From positions 1-64,000 of the forward strand of contig NZ_MSRC01000001.1 in NCBI RefSeq assembly GCF_010093085.1: 64,000 bases of DNA, in the 5' to 3' direction. A model generated the notes under the pieces. That model did not search any database. It was not told the origin of the DNA and worked only from the letters and a program-made list of their open reading frames with translations. The stretch's first letter is position 1, and each line of letters begins with the position of its first letter. Origin of the DNA: Bacillus sp. SKDU12. Lineage in GTDB: Bacteria > Bacillota > Bacilli > Bacillales > Bacillaceae. The position numbers were made by a program, and so were the translations under genes. Shown one piece after another: positions 48,184 to 58,519 of this stretch.

Positions 48184-48888
48184 CAATTCCTTCGCATATG
48201 TCCGGCTGACCGGTATTTTTGATCCATCTTTCATGATCAGGTTGTATGTTGAATTAAACCACGGCTGAATTTCTTTAATATATTCGGTATTGACAACAAA
48301 ACTCCGATGGACGCGGATAAAATCAGCATCAGGCAGCTTTTTCTCAATCATAACGAGCGTATCGCTGACCGTGTAAGATGTATCAAAAGTTTTTACATTC
48401 ACATGACGCTCTTCCGTTCCGGCATAGATAATGTCCTTCGTATCTACGATCACAATTGATTCTCCGACAGACAATGCGAGTTTATGCTGGCCGGTATGGC
48501 TGCCCTGATCTGCTTCAACGTTATCCCGATTCCCTTTTTTATATTTTTTCAGCGTTTGCTGAATTCTTTCCTCATCGAAAGGCTTTGTTAAATAATCAAG
48601 CGCATCCACCTCAAACGCTTTGAGCGCATATTGGTCATACGCTGTCGCAAACACAACAGCAGGAGGATGCTTCATTTTCTTCAATCGCTTTGCAATATCA
48701 AAACCGTTTTCTCCGGATAAATCAATGTCTAAAAATAGAAGATCAGGCTTTTGATCCATCATTTGGTCAAAAGCAGATTCAATATTTTCCGCTTCAGTAA
48801 GCTCTATTTCCTCATTGGTCCGCTTGAGCAAGTAAGCCAGTTCATCTCTTGCCAGCACCTCATCATCAACGATTAACACCCTGAGCAT
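48163..48888 (-). CDS. lytT: LytT, LytTR-type response regulator
   Basis: 241-residue response regulator. The receiver domain (residues 1-120) has the acidic pair in LIVDDEV and the phospho-acceptor Asp in LLFLDIDLSGENG; the C-terminal LytTR DNA-binding domain (about 140-240) ends IPVSRTYAKELKKLL. Start ATG 48886-48888, seven bases after AAGGAG; the ATG two codons upstream is too close. It starts two bases after lytS. With LytS it senses extracellular pyruvate and activates pftAB. Confidence 0.96.
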   Translation of the reverse strand: MLRVLIVDDEVLARDELAYLLKRTNEEIELTEAENIESAFDQMMDQKPDLLFLDIDLSGENGFDIAKRLKKMKHPPAVVFATAYDQYALKAFEVDALDYLTKPFDEERIQQTLKKYKKGNRDNVEADQGSHTGQHKLALSVGESIVIVDTKDIIYAGTEERHVNVKTFDTSYTVSDTLVMIEKKLPDADFIRVHRSFVVNTEYIKEIQPWFNSTYNLIMKDGSKIPVSRTYAKELKKLLHI

Positions 48889-48890
48889 GT

Positions 48891-50648
48891 TCATTCTCCT
48901 TCTTGCATTTGTTTCATTGGCACTTGAAAGGACACCTCTGTCCCTTTATCAACTTCACTCCTGAGATGAAGCGCAGCCCGCTGCCCGAATAAACCGATCA
49001 GCCGCTGATTCAGATTATAAAGCGCTGTACCGGTTCCCTCTTTAGACGGAAATGGTTTCTTTCCTAGCTCCTGCAGAACATACGACGGAATTCCCCGTCC
49101 GTTATCCGTCACCTTCATATAGACGGATGTATCATCAGATTGAACACAAACCGTAACTTTGCACTTGTCTTGTTTTTTCGGAAACGCGTGCCGAAGCGCG
49201 TTCTCCACAAGCACCTGCAAAACAAACGGCGGGATTTCGATATGCTCCAGTCGTCTGTCGATGTTGAACTCAATCTTATATTTCCCGGGAAAACGCGCCT
49301 GTTCTAATGACAAATAGGCGTGAAGATGGTTCATCTCCTTTGAGAGCGGTATCAGCAGCTGTCTCGCTCCTTGAAGGTTTGAACGAAAATAAACACTGAG
49401 CTGTATTAAGAGCTTACGGGTTTTTTCCACATCCGTGCGGCATAACGCAGAAATCGTGTTGATCGCATTAAATAAAAAGTGCGGATTCACCTGTGCTTGA
49501 AGCGCCTTGATTTCAGCATCCTTGAGAAGCTTGCTTTGCAGCTCTGCTTCCCCAAGCTCAAGCTGTGTTGAAAACAGCATGGCCAGTCCTTCAGCAAGCT
49601 CCTCCTCTACTTGGTTCAGGCCTGCCGGGCTTTTAAAGTACATTTTTAAGGTGCCGATTGTTTTGCCGTTTGATGTCAGCGGCAGGACAATCGCCGCGTG
49701 CAAAGGACATTCCGCATGCGTGCATTCTATCTCTTCCTGTGACGCCGCCTTCATGATTCTCCCTGTTTTAATCACCTTTTTGGACAATCCGGTGATCAGG
49801 CTTTTTGATGGAATGTGATGATCTATTCCCGCGCCGACATGCGCAAGGATCTTCTCTTTGTCAGTGAGAGATACCGCATCTGTTCCCGTCAGCTTATGGA
49901 TAATAGCCGCCACACTTTTACAGGAGTTTTCATTGAGACCTTGGCGGAAAAATGGAAGCGTCTGGTCAGCAATCGTCAGCACTCGGTGTGTTTCAAGCGC
50001 TCTTGCCTGCTCTTCCTTGCGAATGATCGCTTGAATAATGGACAGAAACACAAAACTGCCTGTTCCATTGATGAGTATCATTGGAATTCCAATCATACTG
50101 ACAAGCTCCCAAGCATGATGAAGCGGTTTCGCCATCAGCAAAATAATCACCATCTGCAGGGACTCCATGCCGATTCCCACAAGAGCGGCAACGCGGGGTG
50201 TCGGCATTCGGTAGCGCTTCGTAAAATATCTGCCGATCAAACCTGCAAGAATACCTGCTAAAACGGATGATACCGCACAGCTGAAGGCCGTGCTGCCGCC
50301 GAGCGAAAAACGATGCAGCCCCGCCAGTATACCAATTCCCGCCCCTACATACGGGCCTCCGAGAAGCCCCCCTATTTCCACCCCTAAAATACGGGTATTC
50401 GCGATTGAGCCTGATGGATCTATGGCAAACACCCAGTCATTGTTTACAATCATATTTTTTTGGATTTCAATGCCTGTATAGTTGCTGATCATGCTGAAAA
50501 GAGAGAAAATAGAAATTAAAACCGCTTTTCCTTTATAGCCGTCCTGCTGTTGCAGCGCTTGTCTGAAAAGCTTCGTATGGGCAAGTATGAACCCCAATAT
50601 AACGATAATTCCTACCCTCTCAAGCATCATAATCATTAAATGGATCAT
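48891..50648 (-). CDS. lytS: LytS, 5TM-type sensor histidine kinase
   Basis: 585-residue membrane kinase. Six or so N-terminal helices of the 5TMR-LYT type (residues about 1-200, GGLLGGPYVGAGIGILAGLHRF), then a GAF-like domain (about 230-350), then the kinase core with phospho-acceptor His in QAQVNPHFLFNAINT and ATP site DNGRGIPSYVLQ and GTGTALYNLNQR. Start ATG 50646-50648 (MIHLMIMM) behind AGGTG; a GTG three codons upstream lacks a site. Pairs with LytT. Confidence 0.95.
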   Translation of the reverse strand: MIHLMIMMLERVGIIVILGFILAHTKLFRQALQQQDGYKGKAVLISIFSLFSMISNYTGIEIQKNMIVNNDWVFAIDPSGSIANTRILGVEIGGLLGGPYVGAGIGILAGLHRFSLGGSTAFSCAVSSVLAGILAGLIGRYFTKRYRMPTPRVAALVGIGMESLQMVIILLMAKPLHHAWELVSMIGIPMILINGTGSFVFLSIIQAIIRKEEQARALETHRVLTIADQTLPFFRQGLNENSCKSVAAIIHKLTGTDAVSLTDKEKILAHVGAGIDHHIPSKSLITGLSKKVIKTGRIMKAASQEEIECTHAECPLHAAIVLPLTSNGKTIGTLKMYFKSPAGLNQVEEELAEGLAMLFSTQLELGEAELQSKLLKDAEIKALQAQVNPHFLFNAINTISALCRTDVEKTRKLLIQLSVYFRSNLQGARQLLIPLSKEMNHLHAYLSLEQARFPGKYKIEFNIDRRLEHIEIPPFVLQVLVENALRHAFPKKQDKCKVTVCVQSDDTSVYMKVTDNGRGIPSYVLQELGKKPFPSKEGTGTALYNLNQRLIGLFGQRAALHLRSEVDKGTEVSFQVPMKQMQEGE

Positions 50649-50814
50649 ACATGTCACCTGTTCTTTCCGCTTTCATTCTAGCATGTTTTCGATTCACAGC
50701 TGACTGTTTTTTTAAAATCATCTGAAAACATATTTCGCAAGGCTTTCATCTATTGTAAAATAAAACGTGAGCTTTTTGACAGAAAGATTTGAATCTGAAG
50801 CAGAGGAGAAGATC

Positions 50815-51597
50815 ATGAAAGCCGTATTTTTTGATTTAGACGATACACTACTTTGGGACGAAAAAAGCGTCAGAACTACATTTGCAGCAACTTGTTTACA
50901 GGCAGAAAAAAAATATGGCCTTGATCCGCGGGCTTTCGAAGAAGCTGTTCGTAAAGCGGCAAGAGAATTGTATATGTCATATGAGATGTATCCATACACA
51001 GTGATGATCGGCATAAATCCGTTTGAAGGACTGTGGTCCAATTTCTCAGAACCGATCAGTGAAGGCTTTCAAAAGCTGAACAAGATTGTGCCGGAGTATA
51101 GAAAAAACGCATGGACAAACGGACTGAAGGCACTTGGCATAGATGACCCCGCATACGGCGAATACTTAGGCGCGTTTTTTGCGGAAGAGCGCAGAAAGCG
51201 CCCGTTTGTATATGAGGAAACATTCGCTGTGCTTGATCAGCTAAAAGGCAGATATGAATTGCTGCTTTTGACAAACGGCGATCCGAGCCTGCAAAAGGAA
51301 AAGCTCGCCGGCGTGCCGGAACTCGCCCCTTATTTCAATGAAATCGTCATTTCTGGCGCTTTCGGCAAAGGCAAACCCGATGTTACCATTTTTGAACACT
51401 GCCTTCAGCTGCTGAATATTGAAAAAGAACATGCAATCATGGTCGGCGATAATTTGAACACTGATATTTTAGGCGCTTCAAGAGCTGGAATCACAACCGT
51501 TTGGATCAACCGTACGGATAAGAAAAATGAAACCGATGTGACGCCAGATTACATCATTAGTAGCCTTCATGATTTGTTTCCTATATTAGAGAAATAA
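50815..51597 (+). CDS. ysaA: YsaA, HAD-superfamily phosphatase
   Basis: 260-residue HAD phosphatase with motif [14 protein letters not shown] at the N-terminus, motif [10 protein letters not shown], Lys in [10 protein letters not shown] and motif [15 protein letters not shown]. The C1 cap (residues about 20-110) is helical. The physiological substrate is not evident from sequence. Start ATG 50815-50817 after GAGGAGAAGATC; the open frame is 16 codons longer without a site. Divergent from lytST, convergent with thrS. Confidence 0.9.
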   Translation: MKAVFFDLDDTLLWDEKSVRTTFAATCLQAEKKYGLDPRAFEEAVRKAARELYMSYEMYPYTVMIGINPFEGLWSNFSEPISEGFQKLNKIVPEYRKNAWTNGLKALGIDDPAYGEYLGAFFAEERRKRPFVYEETFAVLDQLKGRYELLLLTNGDPSLQKEKLAGVPELAPYFNEIVISGAFGKGKPDVTIFEHCLQLLNIEKEHAIMVGDNLNTDILGASRAGITTVWINRTDKKNETDVTPDYIISSLHDLFPILEK

Positions 51598-51634
51598 AAA
51601 AAGCATGATCTCTTCAATGAGATCATGCTTTTTT
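51597..51634. terminator. Bidirectional terminator between ysaA and thrS
   Basis: AAAAAAGCATGATCTC and GAGATCATGCTTTTTT form a 16-bp perfect stem with a six-base loop. Confidence 0.9.
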
Positions 51635-51637
51635 ATG

Positions 51638-53569
51638 TTATTTTTTCGCCTCGGCTACTGCCTTTTTCACAAAATCATCAAGTGAAATGGTTTCAGAGTT
51701 TTGCTCTCCGTACTTACGGACATTTACCGCGCCGTTTTCTGCTTCTTGATCACCGACCACAAGCATGTACGGGATTTTTTGCATTTGCGCTTCACGGATT
51801 TTGTAGCCGATTTTTTCATCACGGCTGTCAAGTTCTACGCGCAGACCTTCACGCTGCAGGCGTCCCTGCACTTTTTTTGCATAGTCTAAATGCACAGTCG
51901 GAGAAACCGGGATGACTTGGAATTGAACCGGTGCAAGCCATGTTGGCAGTGCGCCTTTATGTTCTTCAATTAAGAAGGCAACAAAGCGTTCCATTGTTGA
52001 TACGACACCTCTGTGAATCACAACAGGACGGTGCTGCTTGCCGTCTTCGCCGATATAAGTCAGATCGAAACGTTCAGGCAATAAGAAGTCGAGCTGGACT
52101 GTAGACAATGTTTCTTCTTTGCCGATGGCTGTTTTTACCTGAACATCAAGTTTAGGGCCGTAGAATGCCGCCTCACCTTCTGCTTCGTAATAGTCATGGC
52201 CGATTTCGTCCATTGCCGCTTTCAGCATAGATTGCGCTTTGTTCCACATTTCATCGTCATCAAAATATTTCTCTGTATCTTCTGGATCACGGTAAGACAG
52301 GCGGAATGTGTAATCACTTAGACCGAAATCTTCGTATACATCTTGGATTAAACGGACTGTACGGATAAACTCATCCTTAATTTGATCCGGGCGCACAAAG
52401 ATGTGTGCATCATTTAACGTCATTCCGCGCACACGTTGAAGTCCTGACAGCGCACCTGACATTTCATAGCGGTGCATCGTTCCAAGTTCCGCAATACGAA
52501 TTGGAAGTTCACGGTAGCTGTGAATGTCTTGTTTGTAAATCATCATATGGTGCGGGCAGTTCATCGGACGCAATACAAGCGTTTCATTATCCATTTCCAT
52601 CGGAGGGAACATGCCTTCTTGATAATGATCCCAGTGTCCTGATGTTTCATACAGCTCTTTGCTTCCGAGCACTGGTGTGTATACATGCTCATAGCCGAGG
52701 CTGATTTCTTTATCGACAATGTAGCGCTCGATGACGCGGCGGATTGTCGCGCCTTTCGGCAGCCAAAGCGGCAAGCCTTGTCCGACTTTTTGAGAGTTCG
52801 CAAACAGTCTTAATTCTTTGCCGAGCTTTCTATGATCGCGTTCTTTCGCTTCTTCAAGCATGCGAAGATGCTCTTCAAGATCAGCTTTTTTGAAGAAAGC
52901 TGTGCCGTATACGCGCTGAAGCATTTGATTATTGCTGTCACCGCGCCAGTATGCGCCCGCAAGACTTAAGAGCTTAAACTCTTTTATTTTCCCTGTGGAA
53001 GGAACATGCACGCCGCGGCACAGGTCAAAGAATTCGCCCTGCTCATAGATCGAAACGGTTTCTCCTTCAGGGATTGCATCCAACAGTTCAAGCTTCAGGT
53101 CGTCGCCGATTTCTGCAAAGCGGGCTTTCGCTTCTTCGCGGCTGACTTCTTTTCGAACGATCGGAAGGTTCGCATTGACGATTTTTTTCATTTCTTTCTC
53201 GATCTTCGGCAGATCCTCCGGCGTAATCGCCTCTTCCATTTCTACATCATAGTAAAAACCGTTTTCGATGACTGGGCCGACTCCGAATTTCACATCTTTG
53301 TATATGCGTTTAATCGCTTGAGCCAGCAAGTGAGCCGTACTGTGGCGCATAATTTGAAGACCTTCTTCGGAGCCTTCTGTAATGATTTCCACTGTACCGT
53401 CTTCATTGATCGGCGTTCTTAAATCGATTTCTATTCCGTTCAGTTTTCCGGCTAATGATTTTTTCTTTAATCCCGGACTGATGGATGCCGCGATATCTTC
53501 TGTTGTTGTTCCTTTCGCAAACTCCTTGACTGCTCCATCAGGAAATGTGATTTTCACCATATCTGACAT
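51638..53569 (-). CDS. thrS: Threonyl-tRNA synthetase
   Basis: 643-residue class II synthetase with the N-terminal TGS and editing domains (TGS about residues 1-65; the [10 protein letters not shown] segment near 75 and [10 protein letters not shown] belong to the editing site), catalytic core with motif 2 ([21 protein letters not shown]) split by position, and the C-terminal anticodon domain ([18 protein letters not shown]). ATG at 53567-53569 after AAGGAGTGACCTAG. Preceded by a T-box leader; threonine starvation should raise expression. Confidence 0.98.
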   Translation of the reverse strand: MSDMVKITFPDGAVKEFAKGTTTEDIAASISPGLKKKSLAGKLNGIEIDLRTPINEDGTVEIITEGSEEGLQIMRHSTAHLLAQAIKRIYKDVKFGVGPVIENGFYYDVEMEEAITPEDLPKIEKEMKKIVNANLPIVRKEVSREEAKARFAEIGDDLKLELLDAIPEGETVSIYEQGEFFDLCRGVHVPSTGKIKEFKLLSLAGAYWRGDSNNQMLQRVYGTAFFKKADLEEHLRMLEEAKERDHRKLGKELRLFANSQKVGQGLPLWLPKGATIRRVIERYIVDKEISLGYEHVYTPVLGSKELYETSGHWDHYQEGMFPPMEMDNETLVLRPMNCPHHMMIYKQDIHSYRELPIRIAELGTMHRYEMSGALSGLQRVRGMTLNDAHIFVRPDQIKDEFIRTVRLIQDVYEDFGLSDYTFRLSYRDPEDTEKYFDDDEMWNKAQSMLKAAMDEIGHDYYEAEGEAAFYGPKLDVQVKTAIGKEETLSTVQLDFLLPERFDLTYIGEDGKQHRPVVIHRGVVSTMERFVAFLIEEHKGALPTWLAPVQFQVIPVSPTVHLDYAKKVQGRLQREGLRVELDSRDEKIGYKIREAQMQKIPYMLVVGDQEAENGAVNVRKYGEQNSETISLDDFVKKAVAEAKK

Positions 53570-53594
53570 CTAGGTCACTCCTTTTTTTGCATAT

Positions 53595-53626
53595 AAAAAA
53601 CCCCGCCCCCTATGAAAGGGACGAGG
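53595..53626 (-). terminator. T-box leader terminator of thrS
   Basis: Minus-strand CCTCGTCCCTTTC and GGGGGCGGGG pair with a short loop, followed by six T. Confidence 0.9.
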
Positions 53627-53876
53627 TTGAATAAACGGAATCGTGGTTCCACCCTTTTTTCCGCTAAGCCAATAACTCCGGCTCCTGCGGCTCTAAGCTC
53701 TGTAACGGGAGTTCCCGTCAGCCATTACTGCCCCTTATCGAGGGGTTCACAGCTGAAGTTCAAAGGCGGTAAAGCGAATGGTCCTTAGCTAGGAAGCTTG
53801 CAGCCTGGGCTTCCCTCTCTTTGAGCCGGTATCATTCCTTCGTGTCCTTATCAATACGTGTGTCTTTCTTAATCTT
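53595..53876 (-). ncRNA. T-box leader of thrS (tRNA-Thr responsive)
   Basis: The transcript contains the T-box core GGGTGGAACCACG (53642-53654) and terminator. An ACC triplet (53828-53830) in a suitable stem I position would read tRNA-Thr. The T-box is certain; the specifier is an inference. Confidence 0.92.
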
Positions 53877-53882
53877 CTATGT

Positions 53883-53911
53883 ATTATAAATTGTTCATTC
53901 CAAAAAATCAA
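53883..53911 (-). promoter_or_regulatory. Sigma-A promoter of the thrS leader
   Basis: Minus-strand TTGATT (53906-53911), 17 bases, TATAAT (53883-53888). Confidence 0.75.
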
Positions 53912-53933
53912 CACGATCACATTTTCTTTTTTC

Positions 53934-53967
53934 AAACCGACAGCCTTATATTTACAGGCTGCCGGCT
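53934..53967 (-). terminator. Terminator-like hairpin after ytxC
   Basis: Minus-strand CCGGCAGCCT pairs with AGGCTGTCGG around nine bases; the following sequence is only TTTG then A-rich, so termination may be weak. Confidence 0.55.
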
Positions 53968-53968
53968 C

Positions 53969-54808
53969 TTATCCTTCTGAGTGCTTCACAGGTATGTCTG
54001 CGTCTGAAAAAGTGTGGAGTGGAAGCATTTCCATTCGCTCGAGAAATATATTTTGAATGGTTCTTGCCATCAGATGCTCCGGCTGATCGGTATAAAGAAC
54101 CACTTCATCAGGCGCAATGGATATCAGAGGCGCGAGCAAATGAGAATCAATATACATAGGATGATCCCGGACGAATCGCCTGTCTATGTATTTCATTTTT
54201 TCCCGTTCCGGCATATAGCGCAGCTCCCATAAGGTAAAGGTACCATCATGGACAATATGCACCTTTTTGATTCGCGGCTGTTTGGCCATTACATAGTCTC
54301 TGAGTGTTTGAATAAAGTTTTGATATTCCTGTTCTATCTTATATTCATCTATCGCCGCTTCCGTGATGTCTCTCAGCTGCTTGTAGTATTGTCCAAGCCG
54401 GAAGGTCTGAAAGGAACGAATGGAAAATACGCCTTCCTCTAAACCGATCGTTTGAAGTTCACTCAAAATAGCTTGTTTCCGCGAAAGCTTTAGCGGCTCA
54501 ATCGCGTCCGCCTCTCCTTCAATTATACTGTGTGCGAGCTGCAGGATCTGCTGCTGTTCATCATTGTCTGTGAAACAATATGTTTCCTCAATCAATGACA
54601 GCATATGCTCGTCTTCTTTGCACTCCAAAAAAAACTCGACCAGAATCGGCTCCATAAAACGCTGAATAGAGAAAGCCGGCTGCGCTTTTTCAATCCCAAT
54701 TTTTTGCATGCCTTCCCGGACAATGATATTGTGCCGATCGTCCGAATGCTGAATGAGATGTAAAAAAGCGGCTGCATCATGGTCATCTTCGAAGATTATT
54801 TCAAGCAT
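53969..54808 (-). CDS. ytxC: YtxC, putative sporulation protein
   Basis: 279-residue protein of the YtxC family, usually annotated as sporulation-associated; molecular function unknown. It is acidic, mainly helical, with no membrane segment or catalytic motif that I can recognise. ATG after GGGGGGACAAAC. A minus-strand CATATACT (54838-54845) resembles the -10 element of sporulation sigma factors, but the -35 is poor. Downstream of ytxB on the same strand. Confidence 0.85.
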   Translation of the reverse strand: MLEIIFEDDHDAAAFLHLIQHSDDRHNIIVREGMQKIGIEKAQPAFSIQRFMEPILVEFFLECKEDEHMLSLIEETYCFTDNDEQQQILQLAHSIIEGEADAIEPLKLSRKQAILSELQTIGLEEGVFSIRSFQTFRLGQYYKQLRDITEAAIDEYKIEQEYQNFIQTLRDYVMAKQPRIKKVHIVHDGTFTLWELRYMPEREKMKYIDRRFVRDHPMYIDSHLLAPLISIAPDEVVLYTDQPEHLMARTIQNIFLERMEMLPLHTFSDADIPVKHSEG

Positions 54809-54886
54809 GTTTGTCCCCCCTTACGGCATCTGTTACAAGTATATGGGGGATGTTTTTAAAATAGACGTAAAGGTCATTGGCAAATC

Positions 54887-55528
54887 TTAATTTGATTCTT
54901 GAAACAAGCTTTTCATTTTCTTTTTGAAGATAAACGGCAGTGAAATAAAAACGATATACAAAAAGAGCACCATAAAAAAGGCAGGCAAATTGCCTGACAA
55001 AAAGCTCGCCCCCAGCACATTAAGCGCGATGGTCCCTGGGATGATCCCCGCAGCCGTCGCCGCAAAATAGGACAGCGCTTTGACATTAGAAAGGCCCGCC
55101 GCATAACTGACGAAATCAAAATTGATCGGCAGGATTCTTAAAAGAAAGATATAAAAAAAGCCGTGATCCTCCATTTGCTTCTGAATGGCTTCCAGCTTTT
55201 CGTACTGGCCATTCTTTTTCGCGACAAATAGACCTGCTGCAAAAAACGATACAGCAGCAGCGCACATCGATCCGAACAACGTATAAAGCGTACCGAGGAG
55301 CGGACCAAACGCAAGGCCGCCCGCTACAGAAATAACAGACACTGGAAATAAAACAAGCGGCCTGACGACGGATATTCCGATAAACATCAGAGGAGCAAAA
55401 ACCCCAAAAGACAATACCCAAACTCTGATCTCTTTCGGCGATACATTCAAATACCTTTTATTTCCCCAAAAGATTAAACCAACAATAGCCAGCAACGCCA
55501 GCCATTTAAGAACGTTTTTTCGTTTCAT
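54887..55528 (-). CDS. ytxB: YtxB, TVP38/DedA-family membrane protein
   Basis: 213-residue SNARE-associated/TVP38-type membrane protein with about six predicted helices. The family motif region FFAAGLFVAKKNGQYEKLEA and RILPINFDFVSYAAGLS is clear. Relatives act in lipid transport or membrane homeostasis; the substrate here is unknown. Start ATG 55526-55528 (MKRKNVLK) after AAGGAACTGAAGAT; the frame is open further upstream. Follows dnaI by 33 bases. Confidence 0.9.
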   Translation of the reverse strand: MKRKNVLKWLALLAIVGLIFWGNKRYLNVSPKEIRVWVLSFGVFAPLMFIGISVVRPLVLFPVSVISVAGGLAFGPLLGTLYTLFGSMCAAAVSFFAAGLFVAKKNGQYEKLEAIQKQMEDHGFFYIFLLRILPINFDFVSYAAGLSNVKALSYFAATAAGIIPGTIALNVLGASFLSGNLPAFFMVLFLYIVFISLPFIFKKKMKSLFQESN

Positions 55529-55561
55529 ATCTTCAGTTCCTTCCCCTTTGAACCGCAGCAA

Positions 55562-56497
55562 TTACGGATGGCGGCGGTTTTCGCCATCAAGGCGGATCGG
55601 AGCAGCCAAATATAATATCCGTTCCATTAATCTTGCCGCTTTCACCTCTTCCTTTTCTCCTCTTTGTGAATACGTAAAATGATGCTTCAGTTCGTCAGGT
55701 GAGAAGTTAGAAGAAAAGAAAGTCGGCAGTTGCTGGGACATTCTGTGCTGAAGCACTGTTCCGATGACTTCATCTCTTACCCAGCTCGTCATTGATTCCG
55801 CTCCGAGGTCATCGAGCATCAATACTGGTGTCGTTTTAACCATATTAAGCTTCTCCTCCAATGAATGGTCTTGAAGCGAGTTCTTGAGCTCTCTCACAAA
55901 TTCGGGCACATAGACGATCATGGAGGAATACTCTTTTTCCGCCAGCTCATTGGCAATCGCAGCGAGCATAAACGTTTTTCCTACTCCGAATTTTCCGTAT
56001 AAATACAGTCCTTTCCCTTTTCCCGTCTCATTATAGCTTTTCAAAAAATCTGTAACATGCTGGAACATCGCAAGCCTGCTCGGATCATTGATATCAACCT
56101 GCTGGAATGTTGCTCCGAGAAGGTCCTTTTGGATATACATGCTTTTCATAAGGGACTTTTGTTTTTTCTGCTGGTCGAGTTTTCGTTTGACCGGACATTC
56201 AAAATACTCAATATCAATAGCGCGGCCATTGACAACAAGCTTCGGATGGTAGCCCTCAAGCAGGTTATTGCAATCTTCATCTTCCGAACAATAGGAGCAA
56301 TTCTTGCTTTGCCCGATATATTCATAGAGCTTATTTAGGCTCTTTTCGATCATTTTTTGGTCTATTATCTCTTCGTTTTCCTTCAAAAATACCTGAACAT
56401 CTTGATCATTCATGACTTTTTCTTTCATTTGTTCAAGGCGTTTTTGGAAATCCGGCCTGCCGGTTACGCCCTGCAAGGAACGGCCGATTGGTTCCAT
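55562..56497 (-). CDS. dnaI: DnaI, primosomal helicase loader
   Basis: 311-residue AAA+ ATPase that loads the replicative helicase DnaC with DnaB and DnaD. The N-terminal helicase-binding region contains a zinc-binding set (CSYCSEDEDC, then FECPVKR). The AAA+ domain has Walker A GKFGVGKTFM and Walker B MLDDLGAE. ATG at 56495-56497; the ribosome site GGGGTGAAGCAATAG lies just after dnaB. Part of nrdR-dnaB-dnaI. Confidence 0.97.
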   Translation of the reverse strand: MEPIGRSLQGVTGRPDFQKRLEQMKEKVMNDQDVQVFLKENEEIIDQKMIEKSLNKLYEYIGQSKNCSYCSEDEDCNNLLEGYHPKLVVNGRAIDIEYFECPVKRKLDQQKKQKSLMKSMYIQKDLLGATFQQVDINDPSRLAMFQHVTDFLKSYNETGKGKGLYLYGKFGVGKTFMLAAIANELAEKEYSSMIVYVPEFVRELKNSLQDHSLEEKLNMVKTTPVLMLDDLGAESMTSWVRDEVIGTVLQHRMSQQLPTFFSSNFSPDELKHHFTYSQRGEKEEVKAARLMERILYLAAPIRLDGENRRHP

Positions 56498-56524
56498 CTA
56501 TTGCTTCACCCCGCATCTCTGTCA

Positions 56525-57946
56525 TTAATAGGCAGAGTATTTTTTCAGTTTTTCCATTTCTTCCATCATCTTTTTCTTCTGTTCTTCCAAATCCTTCGGC
56601 TGCAGCTTCTGCTGTTTGGATTCTGAATCGGACGCTGTCTCCTTTTCCTTCATCCAGTCAGGAAGCTTTTCTTCGCGGATCACTTTTTTGTTCCGTTTCG
56701 AAGGCTGATTTGCTTTTCCTTCAGCCCATTCAAGGTATTGGCGGTTTTCTTCTATTGCAAGTTTCATCGCTTCTCTGACCGTTTTCACCTTTTTGCGCGC
56801 CCAATGCGAAGCGATTTTTTGGATATAGTTTTTCGACAGCTTCATATCGGTTTTCAGCATGACGTAATAAATTAACACATTTGTAACGCCTGGTTCGAGC
56901 TTCTGTTCAAACATAATGTCTTCTATGATTTTCATATCAGCTTTTGACGGCTCTGTTCCGTCGGCAATATCCTGTAAAAGTTTCTTTGGAGAAATCGCTT
57001 CAAGCAATGCAATCAGCTTCCCGTCCAGCGAATCCTCTTCGGCCGGCTTTTCGCCTTCACGCAGATGCACCGGCTGTGTTTTTTCCACTAAGTCAGGCAG
57101 CTTTCCGTTTCTTTCGATTTGATACCAGTCGCTGGCCGCTTTTCGTAAAGCCTCCGTCGTAATAGCGTCACGCTCATCAATCGCACTCATAACGACATTT
57201 TGCATTTGCAAAGGATCTATGCCATACAAATAGGAAAGCTTTTTGATTGTGTCCCGCACTTGCTGGGTCATCGCTTTTCTCGGAATCATCGTCTCAGAAA
57301 GTCCCGCTAAAAACAAATCAAAATCAAACACATCTTCGGTTATCGTGTAGGACGGAGCCTCGCCGACAGAGGTATACTCTGTACCTTGCGCCAGCCTTGC
57401 CGTTTCCGCCATATCAGATGTGAGCTTCCATTCACTCGGCTGCAGCGATTCAAATGCATGATTAAATGGACGAGTAATGTCCTTCGCATCTTCTGCAATG
57501 GCCGGGTGCGTGAAAAATTGTTTTAATTGCTGATATTTTGTTTTCCCGACTCTATTGTACAGAAAAACATTCAGCATTCCGTCTTCAAAAAAATCATTTG
57601 GCCTGAGCGGCGGAAGGAGTTCATATATAAAGAGGCGCTCCTGCCGCTCGGATTCTTTCATATATACTTTTAGCAATCCGATGCCCTCGAGCTTCCCCTG
57701 TTCCTGATGGAGCGTTTTTAAGTTGGACTGTGTCATCCCCATCAGCTGTCTATGTGTGGACTCTCCGCCCCACAGACGGTTTTGTTCAAGCTCTCCCCAC
57801 AATGTCATATAAAGAGAGAATGCAACAGGTCCGATTAAGGGCTGATACAGCTGTGTAATAATTTGTCTGTCTATATCTTGCAGCATCGATCTGCTTTTGA
57901 CCACATACGGATCTACAGGCAGTACATCTTTCCAATAGTCAGCCAT
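56525..57946 (-). CDS. dnaB: DnaB, replication initiation and membrane attachment protein
   Basis: 473-residue Firmicute DnaB (not the helicase), which with DnaD brings DnaI and helicase to the origin. Winged-helix N-terminal domain (residues about 1-110) and a DnaB/DnaD C-terminal domain (about 300-420, NYIQKIASHWARKKVKTVREAM), then a charged coiled tail (EEQKKKMMEEMEKLKK). ATG at 57944-57946 behind AAGGTTTGAGAATGT. A terminator-like hairpin separates it from nrdR upstream. Confidence 0.97.
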   Translation of the reverse strand: MADYWKDVLPVDPYVVKSRSMLQDIDRQIITQLYQPLIGPVAFSLYMTLWGELEQNRLWGGESTHRQLMGMTQSNLKTLHQEQGKLEGIGLLKVYMKESERQERLFIYELLPPLRPNDFFEDGMLNVFLYNRVGKTKYQQLKQFFTHPAIAEDAKDITRPFNHAFESLQPSEWKLTSDMAETARLAQGTEYTSVGEAPSYTITEDVFDFDLFLAGLSETMIPRKAMTQQVRDTIKKLSYLYGIDPLQMQNVVMSAIDERDAITTEALRKAASDWYQIERNGKLPDLVEKTQPVHLREGEKPAEEDSLDGKLIALLEAISPKKLLQDIADGTEPSKADMKIIEDIMFEQKLEPGVTNVLIYYVMLKTDMKLSKNYIQKIASHWARKKVKTVREAMKLAIEENRQYLEWAEGKANQPSKRNKKVIREEKLPDWMKEKETASDSESKQQKLQPKDLEEQKKKMMEEMEKLKKYSAY

Positions 57947-58027
57947 ACATTCTCAAACCTTCCGAATTTGTTTCTACCTTTCATTTTACACCGTTTCTCA
58001 TATCTATCAAATGCCAATTTTGCACAT

Positions 58028-58062
58028 GAGAAAAGAGCTAGAAGAATCCTCTTAGCTCTTTT
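58028..58062 (-). terminator. Terminator-like hairpin between nrdR and dnaB
   Basis: Minus-strand AAAAGAGCTA and TAGCTCTTTT form a 10-bp stem; the T run after it is short (CTCTTTTCTC). It overlaps the nrdR stop and would reduce read-through into dnaB. Confidence 0.65.
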
Positions 58063-58519
58063 AACGTTCTTTTTTTATTAAGTCTTTTAATTCGTCGATA
58101 AAAACGTTTATATCTTTAAACTGCCGATAAACGGACGCAAACCGTACATATGCGACTTCATCAATCTTTGCCAGCCGGTCCATTACCATTTCTCCGACGA
58201 GCTCGCTTTTCACCTCGGAACAGCCTTGATTGCGAAGTTCTTTTTCAATATCAAAGCACACGTCTTCAAGCGTTTTGAGTGACACAGGCCTTTTTTCACA
58301 TGCTTTTATGAGGCCGCGCAGCATTTTTTCTCTGCTGAATTCCTCGCGCACACCTTCTTTTTTCACGACGATGAGCGGGGTTTCCTCCACTTTTTCAAAG
58401 GTCGTAAACCGGTAGTGGCAGGATTCACATTCGCGTCTTCGGCGAATCGATTTTCCATCATCCACAGGCCGGGAATCAAGGACTCGCGTTCCATTATGCT
58501 GGCATGAAGGACATTTCAA
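58061..58519 (-). CDS. nrdR: NrdR, ribonucleotide reductase regulator
   Basis: 152-residue repressor of ribonucleotide reductase genes. The N-terminal zinc ribbon ([20 protein letters not shown], then [13 protein letters not shown]) precedes the ATP-cone domain (residues about 50-140). The start is TTG 58517-58519 behind GGGAGCTGATTTTA, giving MKCPSCQHN. The dnaB and dnaI genes follow. Family function is well established. Confidence 0.97.
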   Translation of the reverse strand: MKCPSCQHNGTRVLDSRPVDDGKSIRRRRECESCHYRFTTFEKVEETPLIVVKKEGVREEFSREKMLRGLIKACEKRPVSLKTLEDVCFDIEKELRNQGCSEVKSELVGEMVMDRLAKIDEVAYVRFASVYRQFKDINVFIDELKDLIKKER

